Origin: Bacteroidales bacterium
Lineage (GTDB): Bacteria > Bacteroidota > Bacteroidia > Bacteroidales > UBA1402
Direction of reading: 5' to 3'
Assembly: GCA_023230125.1 (NCBI GenBank)
Contig: JALNXZ010000121.1
Coordinates: forward strand, 1-5,360
Length of the DNA stretch: 5,360 nt
Shown here: piece by piece, positions 1-5,360 of the stretch
How the letters are laid out: the number at the start of each line of letters is the position of its first letter
Position numbering within the stretch: position 1 is the stretch's first letter
Translations under genes and position numbers: made by a program
The notes under the pieces: model-generated
What the model was told of the DNA's origin: nothing
The model's input: the letters and a program-made list of their open reading frames with translations, nothing else
Databases searched by the model: none

Positions 1-108
1 GAACAATCAATTGTCTTCGATAGGTTTTTCCGTTTTTGATTACATGCACAAAATAATGACCTGCAGGCAAACCCGTAAGTGAAAGATTGTAATTATGCAA
101 ATCGGTTT
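1..108 (-). repeat. 108-bp perfect direct repeat (first copy, end of protease gene)
   Basis: This is the coding end of the T9SS sorting domain of the M4 protease. The same DNA occurs in the same orientation at 3547-3654. The pair could support homologous recombination that would delete or duplicate the roughly 3.5 kb between them, including lipoprotein copy 1 and the protease. Confidence 0.97.
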
Positions 109-2200
109 TCACCTTTTTCAATAAACCCGAAGAACTCCACAGCTGAATTTCATATTCCTCTGATAAGTCATTTGTTGCTTTTAAACGATTTGCCTTTGTC
201 GCGGTTTCATCTAAAGATATCGTTACATTGTTGGCAGCGGGATTGGGGGACAAAGAGAAAAGGGAATAACTTTCAATTAGATCCTGAGGAACTATAAGCG
301 ATCTGGTAAAATGGGTTATTTGTCCACATGGGTTGGTAAAAGAAAGGGTAATATCAACCCATGAAAAATTTGCTGGTCCTTCAAAAGTACAACATGGCCC
401 AATGGCTTCCACCGGAGACCAATAAGAACCTGACCATTCATAATTTACACCATTCACAGGAAACAAATAAGATACATTTACCCCTAATACTCCTCTATCA
501 CTATCATAATAAAAATATTCATCTCTTATGATAGTATCTCCTACTTGATAATACCCTGGCCTGTTGAAGCTGAAACTAAACTCACTTCCCCATGCTTGTG
601 ACTGGCCTTTATAGGTTACTTCGGCAGAGATCTTGGCTATTGCAGGATTATCATTAGGAAAGGAAGAGGCATATACGGTATATGTTGTATCAGTCGTATA
701 TGGACCATGGTTCCAGCTTATAGTAGATGGTTGTGGTAAATTTCTAAGAGTTAAGGTCGCTGTATTGCTGCATTCAAATTCAGGACCATCAATATAAACA
801 TTATTGAAGAGTGAATAATCAATTTCTGTAAGTATAGAACGTGATAGGGTAAAGGTTGAATTTCCTATAGTTATATCCGCATATATTACACAACCTCCAT
901 AATAATTACTTTGAAATACGGCTGTTCCTGTTCCTTGTCCCGACACTAAGCTCAGATTTGTATTTGACGGTCTCCATGTCACTGTAGCATTTGATGGGAG
1001 ATTGGTAATGCTATATGTAGCTTGGCGGTAGACGGTAGAAGGGCCCGAAATAATTCCATCATAGTGAAAACTTTCACCTACACCCACGGCATGCCACGCA
1101 TTCGTTACTTCAATTTCTTGCTGTGTATTTGGTACATTAAATATATATTGGCATGCCGTTATACTGGCATTCCTTGCATCAAAATAAATTGCGGAAGAAA
1201 ACAAAGCCATTTCCGCCCAGTACGCAATTTGTTGCGCAGTTTCTATGCCAAGAGGATTTACCGTATAAGAAGGATTATTGTTATTATCATCAATATGACC
1301 GGTTCCTCCCTCCGTAATCAGATAAAACCAGTGACTGAGAACCGTGGAATTATAATGCTCTTCACCTTGCTGGTTCCAATAAGTCCCATGATAAGTATTC
1401 GGATGAGGCCCTTCCCATGCATTATTATCTTTCGGATTTTGCAGATTTCTGAGACATGAATAACCCATGGGAACAAATATGTCTTCACCTATTAACCATT
1501 TTTGTTTGTCAGGTGCAGCCCAAGATTCAATACAGGCCGCCCATATATCACTAAACCCTTCATTTAATGCTTTAGATTCAACTATTTCGTCGGAAAAGTT
1601 TGCTGTATATTGAGCTACTCCATGCCCGAATTCATGAGCAACGATATCCAAGGCAGTTAAAGGATTATCATTATTATCACCATATACCATAAAATTGCTA
1701 TTTCCACCAACCCATGCAGCATTATTAAAAGAAGGGGAATCCCAATGAACATAACTTCTTAAAGCCATTCCTTGATTGTCAATACTATACCGCGGCTGAA
1801 CCGTTCTCCAATAATCCAAGACTCTTTCAGCTCCCCAGTGAGCATCCAAAGCAGCCTGATCGCGGTTGAAATCTGTCCAACTACCCAATGTCCAATTGGT
1901 ATTCGTATTGATAAAATCAATGGCTAATGAAGGATTGGTCGTCCATTGGGCATTCATTGTTTGTACATTAACACTATTTCTGTCCTCACGTAATCTGATG
2001 CCTCCTGTATAACTGTCTCCGAGAATCGCTTTATTGGTTGTATTATACCTCGTTTGCGCAGTACAAGAGATATTGGCATCAAATACCAATGATCTATTCC
2101 GAATTATAGCACCATTTTGAGCGTCTACAAACACCATTTGTTCATAAAAGGGTTCGAGAGACGATATCGTAAATTTCCAGGCTAACTTAAAACTGTTACT
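1..2200 (-). CDS. M4 family metallopeptidase catalytic domain, Ig-like repeats and T9SS type A sorting domain (3' end beyond window)
   Basis: Numbering counts the TGA as residue 186. The zinc site is HEFGH at 375-379 (codons at 1622-1636), with third ligand Glu400 in NEGFSD (399-404), 21 residues after the second His, matching thermolysin H142/H146/E166. Glu376 is the general base. His468, in GEEHYNSTVLSHWFYL, sits where thermolysin has catalytic His231 in its GGVHxNSG segment. Two Ig-like segments follow: ~570-640 (starts ISGPSTVYRQ) and ~655-820 (starts YIDGPEFEC, with Cys pairs). The last ~87 residues are a T9SS type A domain: LSPNPAANNVTISL near 836, then LTGLPAGHYFVHVIKNGK and YRRQLIV at the end. 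The product would be an outer-surface or secreted protease using T9SS after Sec export. The first ATG after the TGA is at 2137, inside the propeptide and without a signal peptide, so independent expression would give a cytoplasmic protein. The stop codon is not in the window. Confidence 0.85.
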
Positions 2201-2203
2201 TCA
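2201..2203 (-). other. In-frame TGA inside the protease propeptide
   Basis: The frame is open for 185 codons before and 733 codons after this triplet. The local reading is AAT TTA AAA TGA AGT AAC. Single-base precursors such as GGA, AGA, CGA or TGG would all restore a sense codon. TGA ends the TolB-like gene at 3738 (followed at once by TAA) and the TolB remnant at 4743, while Trp is always TGG, so a genome-wide TGA reassignment is unlikely. Confidence 0.9.
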
Positions 2204-2758
2204 TTTTAAATTATCCTTTGCTATAACCAATTCTCCCTTTGGAAAATAAGTTGCTTTTGAATTCGCCGTATTTTCTTTAAGAGAAGCCTTTATTGATTTG
2301 TCCTCCCATTTGTATTTTTTTGCTCCGACAAAAGCCAACGCTTTCTTCAACGCTTGCTCTTCGTTTAATGACGGTTTTACATTTTCAATATCAATATCCT
2401 GAAAATCTCCGGTTACAACTTCAATGTTATTATTCTTTCCGTATATGATAACCTGTGCATTGTCTACCTGTAATCCCTTGTAGTATTGCTGAAATTTTTT
2501 AAAAGGGATGTCCTTTGGCAATGACCCTTCCTGAATTTTCCGAAAACCGTCATTCTTGTCCGTTTTGTAGAAAGTTTTCAAGAACACAGTATCCTTATTC
2601 ATATTTCTCTCCTGATTTTTGCCGGATGTAAACCGGACAAACCGAGCGTTCCCTTTTGCGTCTTTTTGTATAAATAAGGTATCATTGCTTTGCGCAAAAA
2701 CAAAGAAAGGAAACAATAATAAAAAGACTGTCAGTGTTATTCTATTATAATTTTTCAT
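2201..2758 (-). CDS. N-terminal part of M4 protease precursor: signal peptide and FTP/PepSY propeptide (185 aa)
   Basis: The start at 2758 is 11 bp after the stop of the preceding lipoprotein gene, suggesting translation from the same mRNA. Residues 1-22 form a Sec signal peptide: a short polar start, the core VFLLLFPFFVFA, and likely cleavage before QSND. Residues ~60-115 fit the fungalysin/thermolysin propeptide (FTP) pattern, notably FKKFQQYYKGLQVDNAQVII at ~86-105. Residues ~128-185 begin a PepSY-like segment (LNEEQALKKALAFVGA, then PKGELVIA). In M4 enzymes this propeptide acts as an intramolecular chaperone and inhibitor and is cleaved off after export. This ORF ends at the TGA, before the propeptide is complete. 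Translated alone it would be a secreted orphan propeptide of no obvious use; an inhibitory role in trans is possible but unsupported. There is no Shine-Dalgarno motif, as is usual in this phylum. Confidence 0.85.
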   Translation of the reverse strand: MKNYNRITLTVFLLLFPFFVFAQSNDTLFIQKDAKGNARFVRFTSGKNQERNMNKDTVFLKTFYKTDKNDGFRKIQEGSLPKDIPFKKFQQYYKGLQVDNAQVIIYGKNNNIEVVTGDFQDIDIENVKPSLNEEQALKKALAFVGAKKYKWEDKSIKASLKENTANSKATYFPKGELVIAKDNLK

Positions 2759-2769
2759 GTTTAATGATT

Positions 2770-3243
2770 TTATTTGGTTTTATTAAAATAGTAAGAAACA
2801 GCATCTGCCATATTATCATGGATAATCAACGTATCATTGTATATTTTATCAACAATATAGCAATAGGGATATTCCCTTCGATCATTAAATTCCATCAGGT
2901 AGGTATCCGTATATTTTCCAGGTGACAATTTAACCCATTCATAAGGGCCTACTTTGGTCCATTTGATAGTGGAATTGGCATAAACAATGTTGTCACCGGT
3001 TTTTATCACCCTGTTATCCGCTGTAAATTCCATATAATAGTTATCATCATAAAATATGGAATTTGCAGCATAACCTCCTTTTCCGTATGCCAATTTCCAT
3101 TTACCTTGAATATGGGACTGGATTACATCCAGAGGTTTGTCATACAAAATGATATTTTGGGATGTATCTTCTTTTTCGCACCCGGTCCATCCGATTAGAA
3201 AAAGCACTGCGACAAGTCTGAACAATATAATTTTTGCTTTCAT
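2770..3243 (-). CDS. Lipocalin-like lipoprotein, copy 1 (157 aa)
   Basis: This small outer-membrane or periplasmic lipoprotein starts MKAKIILFRLVAVLFLIGWTG, with a lipidation Cys at residue 22 (WTGC-EKED, a loose lipobox). The Cys is followed by acidic residues, which in Bacteroidota often go with surface exposure. The mature part has a QGKWKL motif at 46-51, resembling the G-x-W signature of the lipocalin-like families common in this phylum, then alternating short strands typical of a small beta-barrel (MEFTADNRVI, IKWTKVGPYEWVKL, NDTLIIHDN). I cannot name a ligand. Its stop is 11 bp before the M4 protease start, so the two are probably co-transcribed; the lipoprotein might aid, anchor or restrain the protease, which is inference only. 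A tandem paralogue lies at 4894-5360, roughly 78% identical in protein by eye. The start is supported by the promoter-like box about 38-45 bp upstream and by the signal peptide. The stop is TAA. Confidence 0.85.
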   Translation of the reverse strand: MKAKIILFRLVAVLFLIGWTGCEKEDTSQNIILYDKPLDVIQSHIQGKWKLAYGKGGYAANSIFYDDNYYMEFTADNRVIKTGDNIVYANSTIKWTKVGPYEWVKLSPGKYTDTYLMEFNDRREYPYCYIVDKIYNDTLIIHDNMADAVSYYFNKTK

Positions 3244-3280
3244 GCGTGTTTTTTGTGTTGATTATTTGGTTTCTATAGAA

Positions 3281-3288
3281 CAAATATA
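3281..3288 (-). promoter_or_regulatory. Candidate Bacteroidota -7 promoter box (TATATTTG) for the lipoprotein/protease unit
   Basis: Read on the minus strand the sequence is TATATTTG, an exact match to the Bacteroidota -7 consensus TAnnTTTG. Transcription would start near 3275, giving a leader of about 30 nt before the ATG at 3243. No TTG of the usual -33 element is found 17-23 nt upstream; that space holds the hairpin at 3296-3314. An exact 8-mer can occur by chance in AT-rich DNA. Confidence 0.45.
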
Positions 3289-3295
3289 AATGCAT

Positions 3296-3314
3296 CCACC
3301 CTGTCTAAGGGTGG
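3296..3314. promoter_or_regulatory. Perfect inverted repeat (7-bp arms, 5-nt loop): possible operator or terminator
   Basis: CCACCCT, loop GTCTA, AGGGTGG: a GC-rich perfect stem in AT-rich surroundings. On the minus strand it ends 7 bp before the candidate -7 box, where a repressor or activator could bind. On the plus strand it is followed by TATTTTT, which looks like an intrinsic terminator, but no plus-strand gene leads into it. For minus-strand transcripts from 3542-3706 it could be a weak terminator, since the following tract is only ATGCATTTATATTTG. I cannot choose between these roles. Confidence 0.5.
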
Positions 3315-3541
3315 TATTTTTAGTATGGCGGAGTAGTAGTTTCCATTGTTTAGACATTTATTTTTTTACTGATTGCTTTGCTTATTTTGTAATATATCAA
3401 ACAGATTTTTCGCTGAGTGACAACAACGAACCGGTATCCTCTCAACCAATCACCGCAGGTATCATTGACCCATTGTTTGCACGGTTCGCCATGTAATCCG
3501 ACCCAAGTTCATCTTATCCATATTCTTTAAATATAAATTTT
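3315..3541. other. Intergenic stretch with no convincing gene
   Basis: Between the hairpin and the end of the micro-ORF I find no gene I recognise. A plus-strand open frame covers 3290-3496 (68 codons), but it lacks a plausible start context or signal and runs against every other gene here. The patch at ~3400-3510 is less AT-rich than its surroundings and carries GGTATC twice, at 3433-3438 and 3459-3464. Minus-strand frames there hold short peptide-like pieces broken by stops (one includes CKQWVNDTCGDWLRGYRF), which could be a decayed gene or mobile-element scrap. Confidence 0.4.
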
Positions 3542-3706
3542 TTATTGAACAATCAATTGTCTTCGATAGGTTTTTCCGTTTTTGATTACATGCACAAAAT
3601 AATGACCTGCAGGCAAACCCGTAAGTGAAAGATTGTAATTATGCAAATCGGTTTGGAATTTATTTGCAATTCCAAAACATGCTAAAAGAAATAAGATCTT
3701 TTTCAT
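3542..3706 (-). CDS. 54-codon chimeric ORF: signal peptide fused in frame to the tail of a T9SS sorting domain
   Basis: The ATG at 3706 opens MKKILFLLACFGIANKFQ, a good export signal: two Lys, a hydrophobic core, and either a lipobox-like LLAC with Cys10 or a type I site after GIA. From residue 19 on it is identical to the end of the M4 protease (TDLHNYNLSLTGLPAGHYF, then the RRQLIVQ end, stop TAA at 3542). The DNA at 3547-3654 equals positions 1-108 base for base. Only about 36 of the ~87 residues of the sorting domain are present. It lies 31 bp after the TolB-like gene, in the same direction. The likeliest origin is deletion or recombination that removed the body of a secreted T9SS protein, or capture of the protease end by another gene's start. 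The frame stayed open, so a small exported peptide could be made; expression is unknown. It could equally be a pseudogene remnant. Confidence 0.6.
   Translation of the reverse strand: MKKILFLLACFGIANKFQTDLHNYNLSLTGLPAGHYFVHVIKNGKTYRRQLIVQ
3547..3654 (-). repeat. 108-bp perfect direct repeat of the protease 3' end (second copy)
   Basis: Identical to window positions 1-108 with no mismatch; the match stops at 109 (T) against 3655 (G). The other boundary cannot be fixed because copy one runs off the window. Perfect identity, including at third codon positions, means a recent copy or gene conversion. Confidence 0.97.
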
Positions 3707-3737
3707 AATAATCTTTTTTTAAGTAAATTGATAATTA

Positions 3738-4715
3738 TCACAAAGTCTTAAAACTATTATAAGTCAGCGGCTTTTTATTGCTGCCGTCCGCATCTATGGT
3801 CCATAAATTGCCTATCGTTTTATCAATATGTGTAGAATTAAAATTCACATAAACTATCTTTTCTCCATTGTGAGCCCATGAATAATTTTTGCACCAATTT
3901 GTTAGGTTAATAAGTTCATTGGTAGAAACATCAATTCTGTTTAAACTCCATTTATCGGAAGAAGATATATAGGTTATGTATTTATTGTTCGCAGAAGATT
4001 GGAGTAATGTCTCGTGTATGTTATTATTTGTTATACGAGTTTTATTTTTTCCTGTTAAGTCCATTTCAAAAATTTCAGGTGTTCCTATTTCAATATATCT
4101 TTGATGAACAATGGAAAAATTGCTTTTCCAATATGGCATTCTGGTTTCCCCAAGGTCAGGCGTGTAAGCGATACATTTTTTTGAAGTTCCATCTATTCTC
4201 ATTTTCCATATAAAATATTGTCCTATAGGACTGTCGGCATTTGAATCGTAAGCTATCCATTGCGCATCGGGACTCCATGAAGGAAAAAAATTTTTTCCTT
4301 CATGTGTTAGTAATCGTATTGCCGTTGTATCAAACTTCTCTCCGTCAAACGGCATAATGCTGATCTGCGCACCGTTTGAAAAAGCTATCCGGCTACCATC
4401 AGGGCTCCAGGCAGGTGTTTTTAGGTAATAAGGCAGAACACGCCTCATATTGGTTCCGTCGGCATTTATTAGCCAGAAGCCCGTTGAGTCCGAATCATAT
4501 ACCCAGTGTACCTGACGATTTTTACTGTTATAATATATCTCCTTAATCGGTGTATGGTTAAAACCGATTATCTCTCCCGATGGATGCCATACAGGTTCAT
4601 CATAAGGGGACATGGGCTCAATATCCGGCAAAGTCAAATCATCTTCACCATCCCTGCCGCAAGAAATCACGGTTAACGCGATTAGAAATATTAAGCATCC
4701 GTTCAATCTCTTCAT
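3738..4715 (-). CDS. TolB-like WD40/PD40 beta-propeller lipoprotein (325 aa)
   Basis: The N-terminus MKRLNGCLIFLIALTVISC is a lipoprotein signal with Cys19 as lipid anchor, then an acidic linker (GRDGEDD). The body has six PD40-type repeats: PVWHPSGEIIGF (41-52), PAWSPDGSRIAF (101-112), PSWSPDAQWIAY (145-156), MPYWKSNFSIVH (193-204), a degenerate one near 237-250, and YSWAHNGEKIVYV (278-290). Between them are the matching strands LINADGTNMRRVL, MRIDGTSKKCI, MDLTGKNKTRIT and TIDADGSNKKPLT. Six such units fit a six-bladed propeller as in the C-terminal domain of TolB, but the TolB N-terminal domain is absent and no tol-pal genes are nearby, so it is not TolB itself. Such lipoproteins usually act in binding or scaffolding at the envelope; the partner is unknown. 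It ends TGA followed directly by TAA. Its start is 27 bp after a remnant carrying a copy of its own C-terminus, evidence for an earlier tandem paralogue. Confidence 0.88.
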   Translation of the reverse strand: MKRLNGCLIFLIALTVISCGRDGEDDLTLPDIEPMSPYDEPVWHPSGEIIGFNHTPIKEIYYNSKNRQVHWVYDSDSTGFWLINADGTNMRRVLPYYLKTPAWSPDGSRIAFSNGAQISIMPFDGEKFDTTAIRLLTHEGKNFFPSWSPDAQWIAYDSNADSPIGQYFIWKMRIDGTSKKCIAYTPDLGETRMPYWKSNFSIVHQRYIEIGTPEIFEMDLTGKNKTRITNNNIHETLLQSSANNKYITYISSSDKWSLNRIDVSTNELINLTNWCKNYSWAHNGEKIVYVNFNSTHIDKTIGNLWTIDADGSNKKPLTYNSFKTL

Positions 4716-4742
4716 TATGATACTTTTTAAGTTAACGGAAAA

Positions 4743-4885
4743 TCATTGCAGTATTTGAAAGTTATCATAAGTCAGCGGCTTTTTATTGCTGCCAGTTCCA
4801 TCCACTCTCCATAAACCCGCCTGTGGTTTCGTCAATTAGAGAAAACACTGCGACAAGGCTGAACAATACAATTCTGATTTTTCAT
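4743..4885 (-). pseudogene. Chimeric remnant: lipoprotein gene start joined to a TolB-like gene end
   Basis: The upstream part (about 4837-4885) matches the signal-peptide region of the lipocalin-like lipoproteins: TTGTTCAGCCTTGTCGCAGTG is shared exactly with copy 2. The ATG at 4885 is in TAAACATGAAAAAT, the same context as the M4 protease start. The downstream part (about 4743-4834) matches the end of the TolB-like gene; its frame reads AGLWRVDGTGSNKKPLTYDN, then FQILQ and TGA, against NLWTIDADGSNKKPLTYNSF in the intact gene. The ATG, the signal-peptide codons and the TolB codons lie in three different frames, and the ATG frame stops after 17 codons, so no fusion protein can be made. The join falls around ATTGA near 4831-4836, where both parents have a similar short string. 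It lies 8 bp after the stop of lipoprotein copy 2. Confidence 0.8.
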
Positions 4886-4893
4886 GTTTAGAA

Positions 4894-5360
4894 TTATTTA
4901 TTGGGTTTGATATAATAATAAAAAACAGCGTCGAACGCATTATCATAGATAGTTAACGTATCATTGTGAATGTTATCAACAACAAAGCAATAGGGATATT
5001 CCCTTCGATCATTAAATTCCATAAGGTAGGTATCCGTATATTTTCCAGGTGACCATTTAACCCATTCATAAGGGCCTACTTTGGTCCATTTGATAATGGC
5101 ATCTATATAAACCACATCATCAAAAGTTATTATAGCCCTGTTATCCGGGGTAATTTCCATATAGCTGTTATCATAATAATGTATGGAATTTGCAGCATAA
5201 CCTCCTTTCTCGTAAACCAATTCCCATTTACCTTGAATATGGGACTGGATTACATCCAGAGGTTTGTCATACAAGATGATGTTTTGGGATTCATCTTCTT
5301 TTTCGCACCCGGTCCATCCGATTAGAAAAAGCACTGCGACAAGGCTGAACAATATAATTT
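4894..5360 (-). CDS. Lipocalin-like lipoprotein, copy 2 (5' end beyond window)
   Basis: This is a paralogue of the protein at 2770-3243. By alignment with copy 1 the window begins at its codon 4 (KIILFSLVAV), so the true ATG should lie about 9 bases past position 5360; a TTG at 5352 is not the start. Lipidation Cys lies in GWTGCEKED. Blocks such as LYDKPLDVIQSHIQGKW, IKWTKVGPYEWVK and GKYTDTYLMEFNDRREYPYC are identical or nearly so to copy 1, while the stretch between them (HYYDNSYMEITPDNRAIITF versus FYDDNYYMEFTADNRVIKTG) and the C-terminus differ strongly. The function is as uncertain as for copy 1: a small beta-rich envelope lipoprotein of lipocalin-like type. The stop is TAA. Downstream, where copy 1 has the M4 protease, copy 2 has only the chimeric remnant. 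Confidence 0.85.
   Translation of the reverse strand, partial: IILFSLVAVLFLIGWTGCEKEDESQNIILYDKPLDVIQSHIQGKWELVYEKGGYAANSIHYYDNSYMEITPDNRAIITFDDVVYIDAIIKWTKVGPYEWVKWSPGKYTDTYLMEFNDRREYPYCFVVDNIHNDTLTIYDNAFDAVFYYYIKPNK

Larger units (their letters stand above)
1..2758 (-). pseudogene. Thermolysin-like (M4) secreted metalloprotease precursor with T9SS sorting domain, interrupted by an in-frame TGA
   Basis: Read through one TGA (2201-2203, codon 186), this is a single open frame of 919 codons that leaves the window. Order of parts: signal peptide (1-22), FTP/PepSY propeptide (~60-220), M4 catalytic domain (~225-560), two Ig-like segments (~570-820) and a T9SS type A C-terminal domain (~833-919). 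That is a complete architecture for a Bacteroidota secreted M4 protease. I translated the whole stretch by hand and found no other stop and no frameshift. The break falls inside the propeptide, between KDNLK and SNSFKLAWKF, where homologues should read straight through; this is my judgement from the family, not an alignment. If TGA is a true stop, the two halves (2201-2758 and 1-2200) are separate and the catalytic half has no export signal, so the gene is probably non-functional. The rest is undecayed, so the lesion is recent, a sequencing error, or read through. The perfect repeat at 3547 ends VQ-TAA, so the true end probably lies a few bases beyond position 1. Confidence 0.8.

Noticed and set aside
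1022..1459. Plus-strand open frame of 145 codons
   Set aside because: It lies wholly opposite the catalytic domain of the protease, has an unnatural composition and no recognisable domain; it is an antisense shadow.
2201..2203. TGA as a reassigned sense codon or selenocysteine
   Set aside because: TGA terminates the TolB-like gene, Trp is encoded by TGG throughout, the position is in a removable propeptide, and no obvious Sec insertion hairpin was seen just downstream.
3290..3496. Plus-strand open frame of 68 codons in the intergenic gap
   Set aside because: No plausible start context, no recognised family, starts inside a promoter/hairpin region, and opposite in direction to all other genes. 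The stretch is kept only as an unexplained patch.
3738..4715. True TolB of the Tol-Pal system
   Set aside because: The TolB N-terminal domain is missing, the protein is a lipoprotein with an acidic linker, and no tol or pal genes are adjacent.
4752..4775. Promoter -7 box upstream of the TolB-like gene (TAACTTTC on the minus strand)
   Set aside because: Mismatch at the conserved G, no -33 element, and it lies within the TolB remnant coding tail.
4743..4885. Functional small fusion gene
   Set aside because: ATG, lipoprotein and TolB portions are in three different frames, and the ATG frame stops after 17 codons.
1..5360. CRISPR array, tRNA, rRNA or insertion sequence
   Set aside because: No regularly spaced repeats, no cloverleaf-like sequence and no transposase or terminal inverted repeats were seen on either strand.

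Overview
The window is AT-rich and every gene in it reads on the minus strand. It almost certainly comes from a member of the Bacteroidota. The evidence is a secreted metalloprotease ending in a type A sorting domain of the type IX secretion system (T9SS), several small Cys-anchored lipoproteins, no Shine-Dalgarno-like sites before the starts, and one Bacteroidota-type -7 promoter box (TAnnTTTG form).

Layout in the direction of transcription (high to low coordinates): (1) lipocalin-like lipoprotein copy 2, 4894-5360, its first few codons beyond the window edge; (2) a decayed chimeric remnant, 4743-4885, joining the start of a lipoprotein gene to the last ~27 codons of a TolB-like gene; (3) an intact six-bladed TolB/PD40 beta-propeller lipoprotein, 3738-4715; (4) a 54-codon ORF, 3542-3706, fusing a signal peptide in frame to the last ~36 residues of a T9SS sorting domain, using a 108-bp perfect copy of the end of the protease gene; (5) a ~300-bp gap with a promoter-like box and a perfect hairpin; (6) lipocalin-like lipoprotein copy 1, 2770-3243; (7) only 11 bp later, a large thermolysin-like (M4) secreted metalloprotease, 2758 to beyond position 1, interrupted by one in-frame TGA at 2201-2203.

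How the parts relate: lipoprotein copy 1 and the protease look like one transcription unit. Copy 2 is followed by a gene start in the same sequence context as the protease start, but that gene is now a remnant. The locus therefore looks like a repeatedly duplicated cell-surface lipoprotein/secreted-protein cassette, remodelled by recombination between paralogous starts and ends. The pieces (signal peptide, TolB tail, T9SS tail) have been joined in new combinations, at least once in frame. No CRISPR array, RNA gene or recognisable transposase was found. The most useful observations are the TGA in an otherwise undamaged protease, the in-frame signal-peptide/T9SS-tail micro-ORF, and the chimeric remnant.
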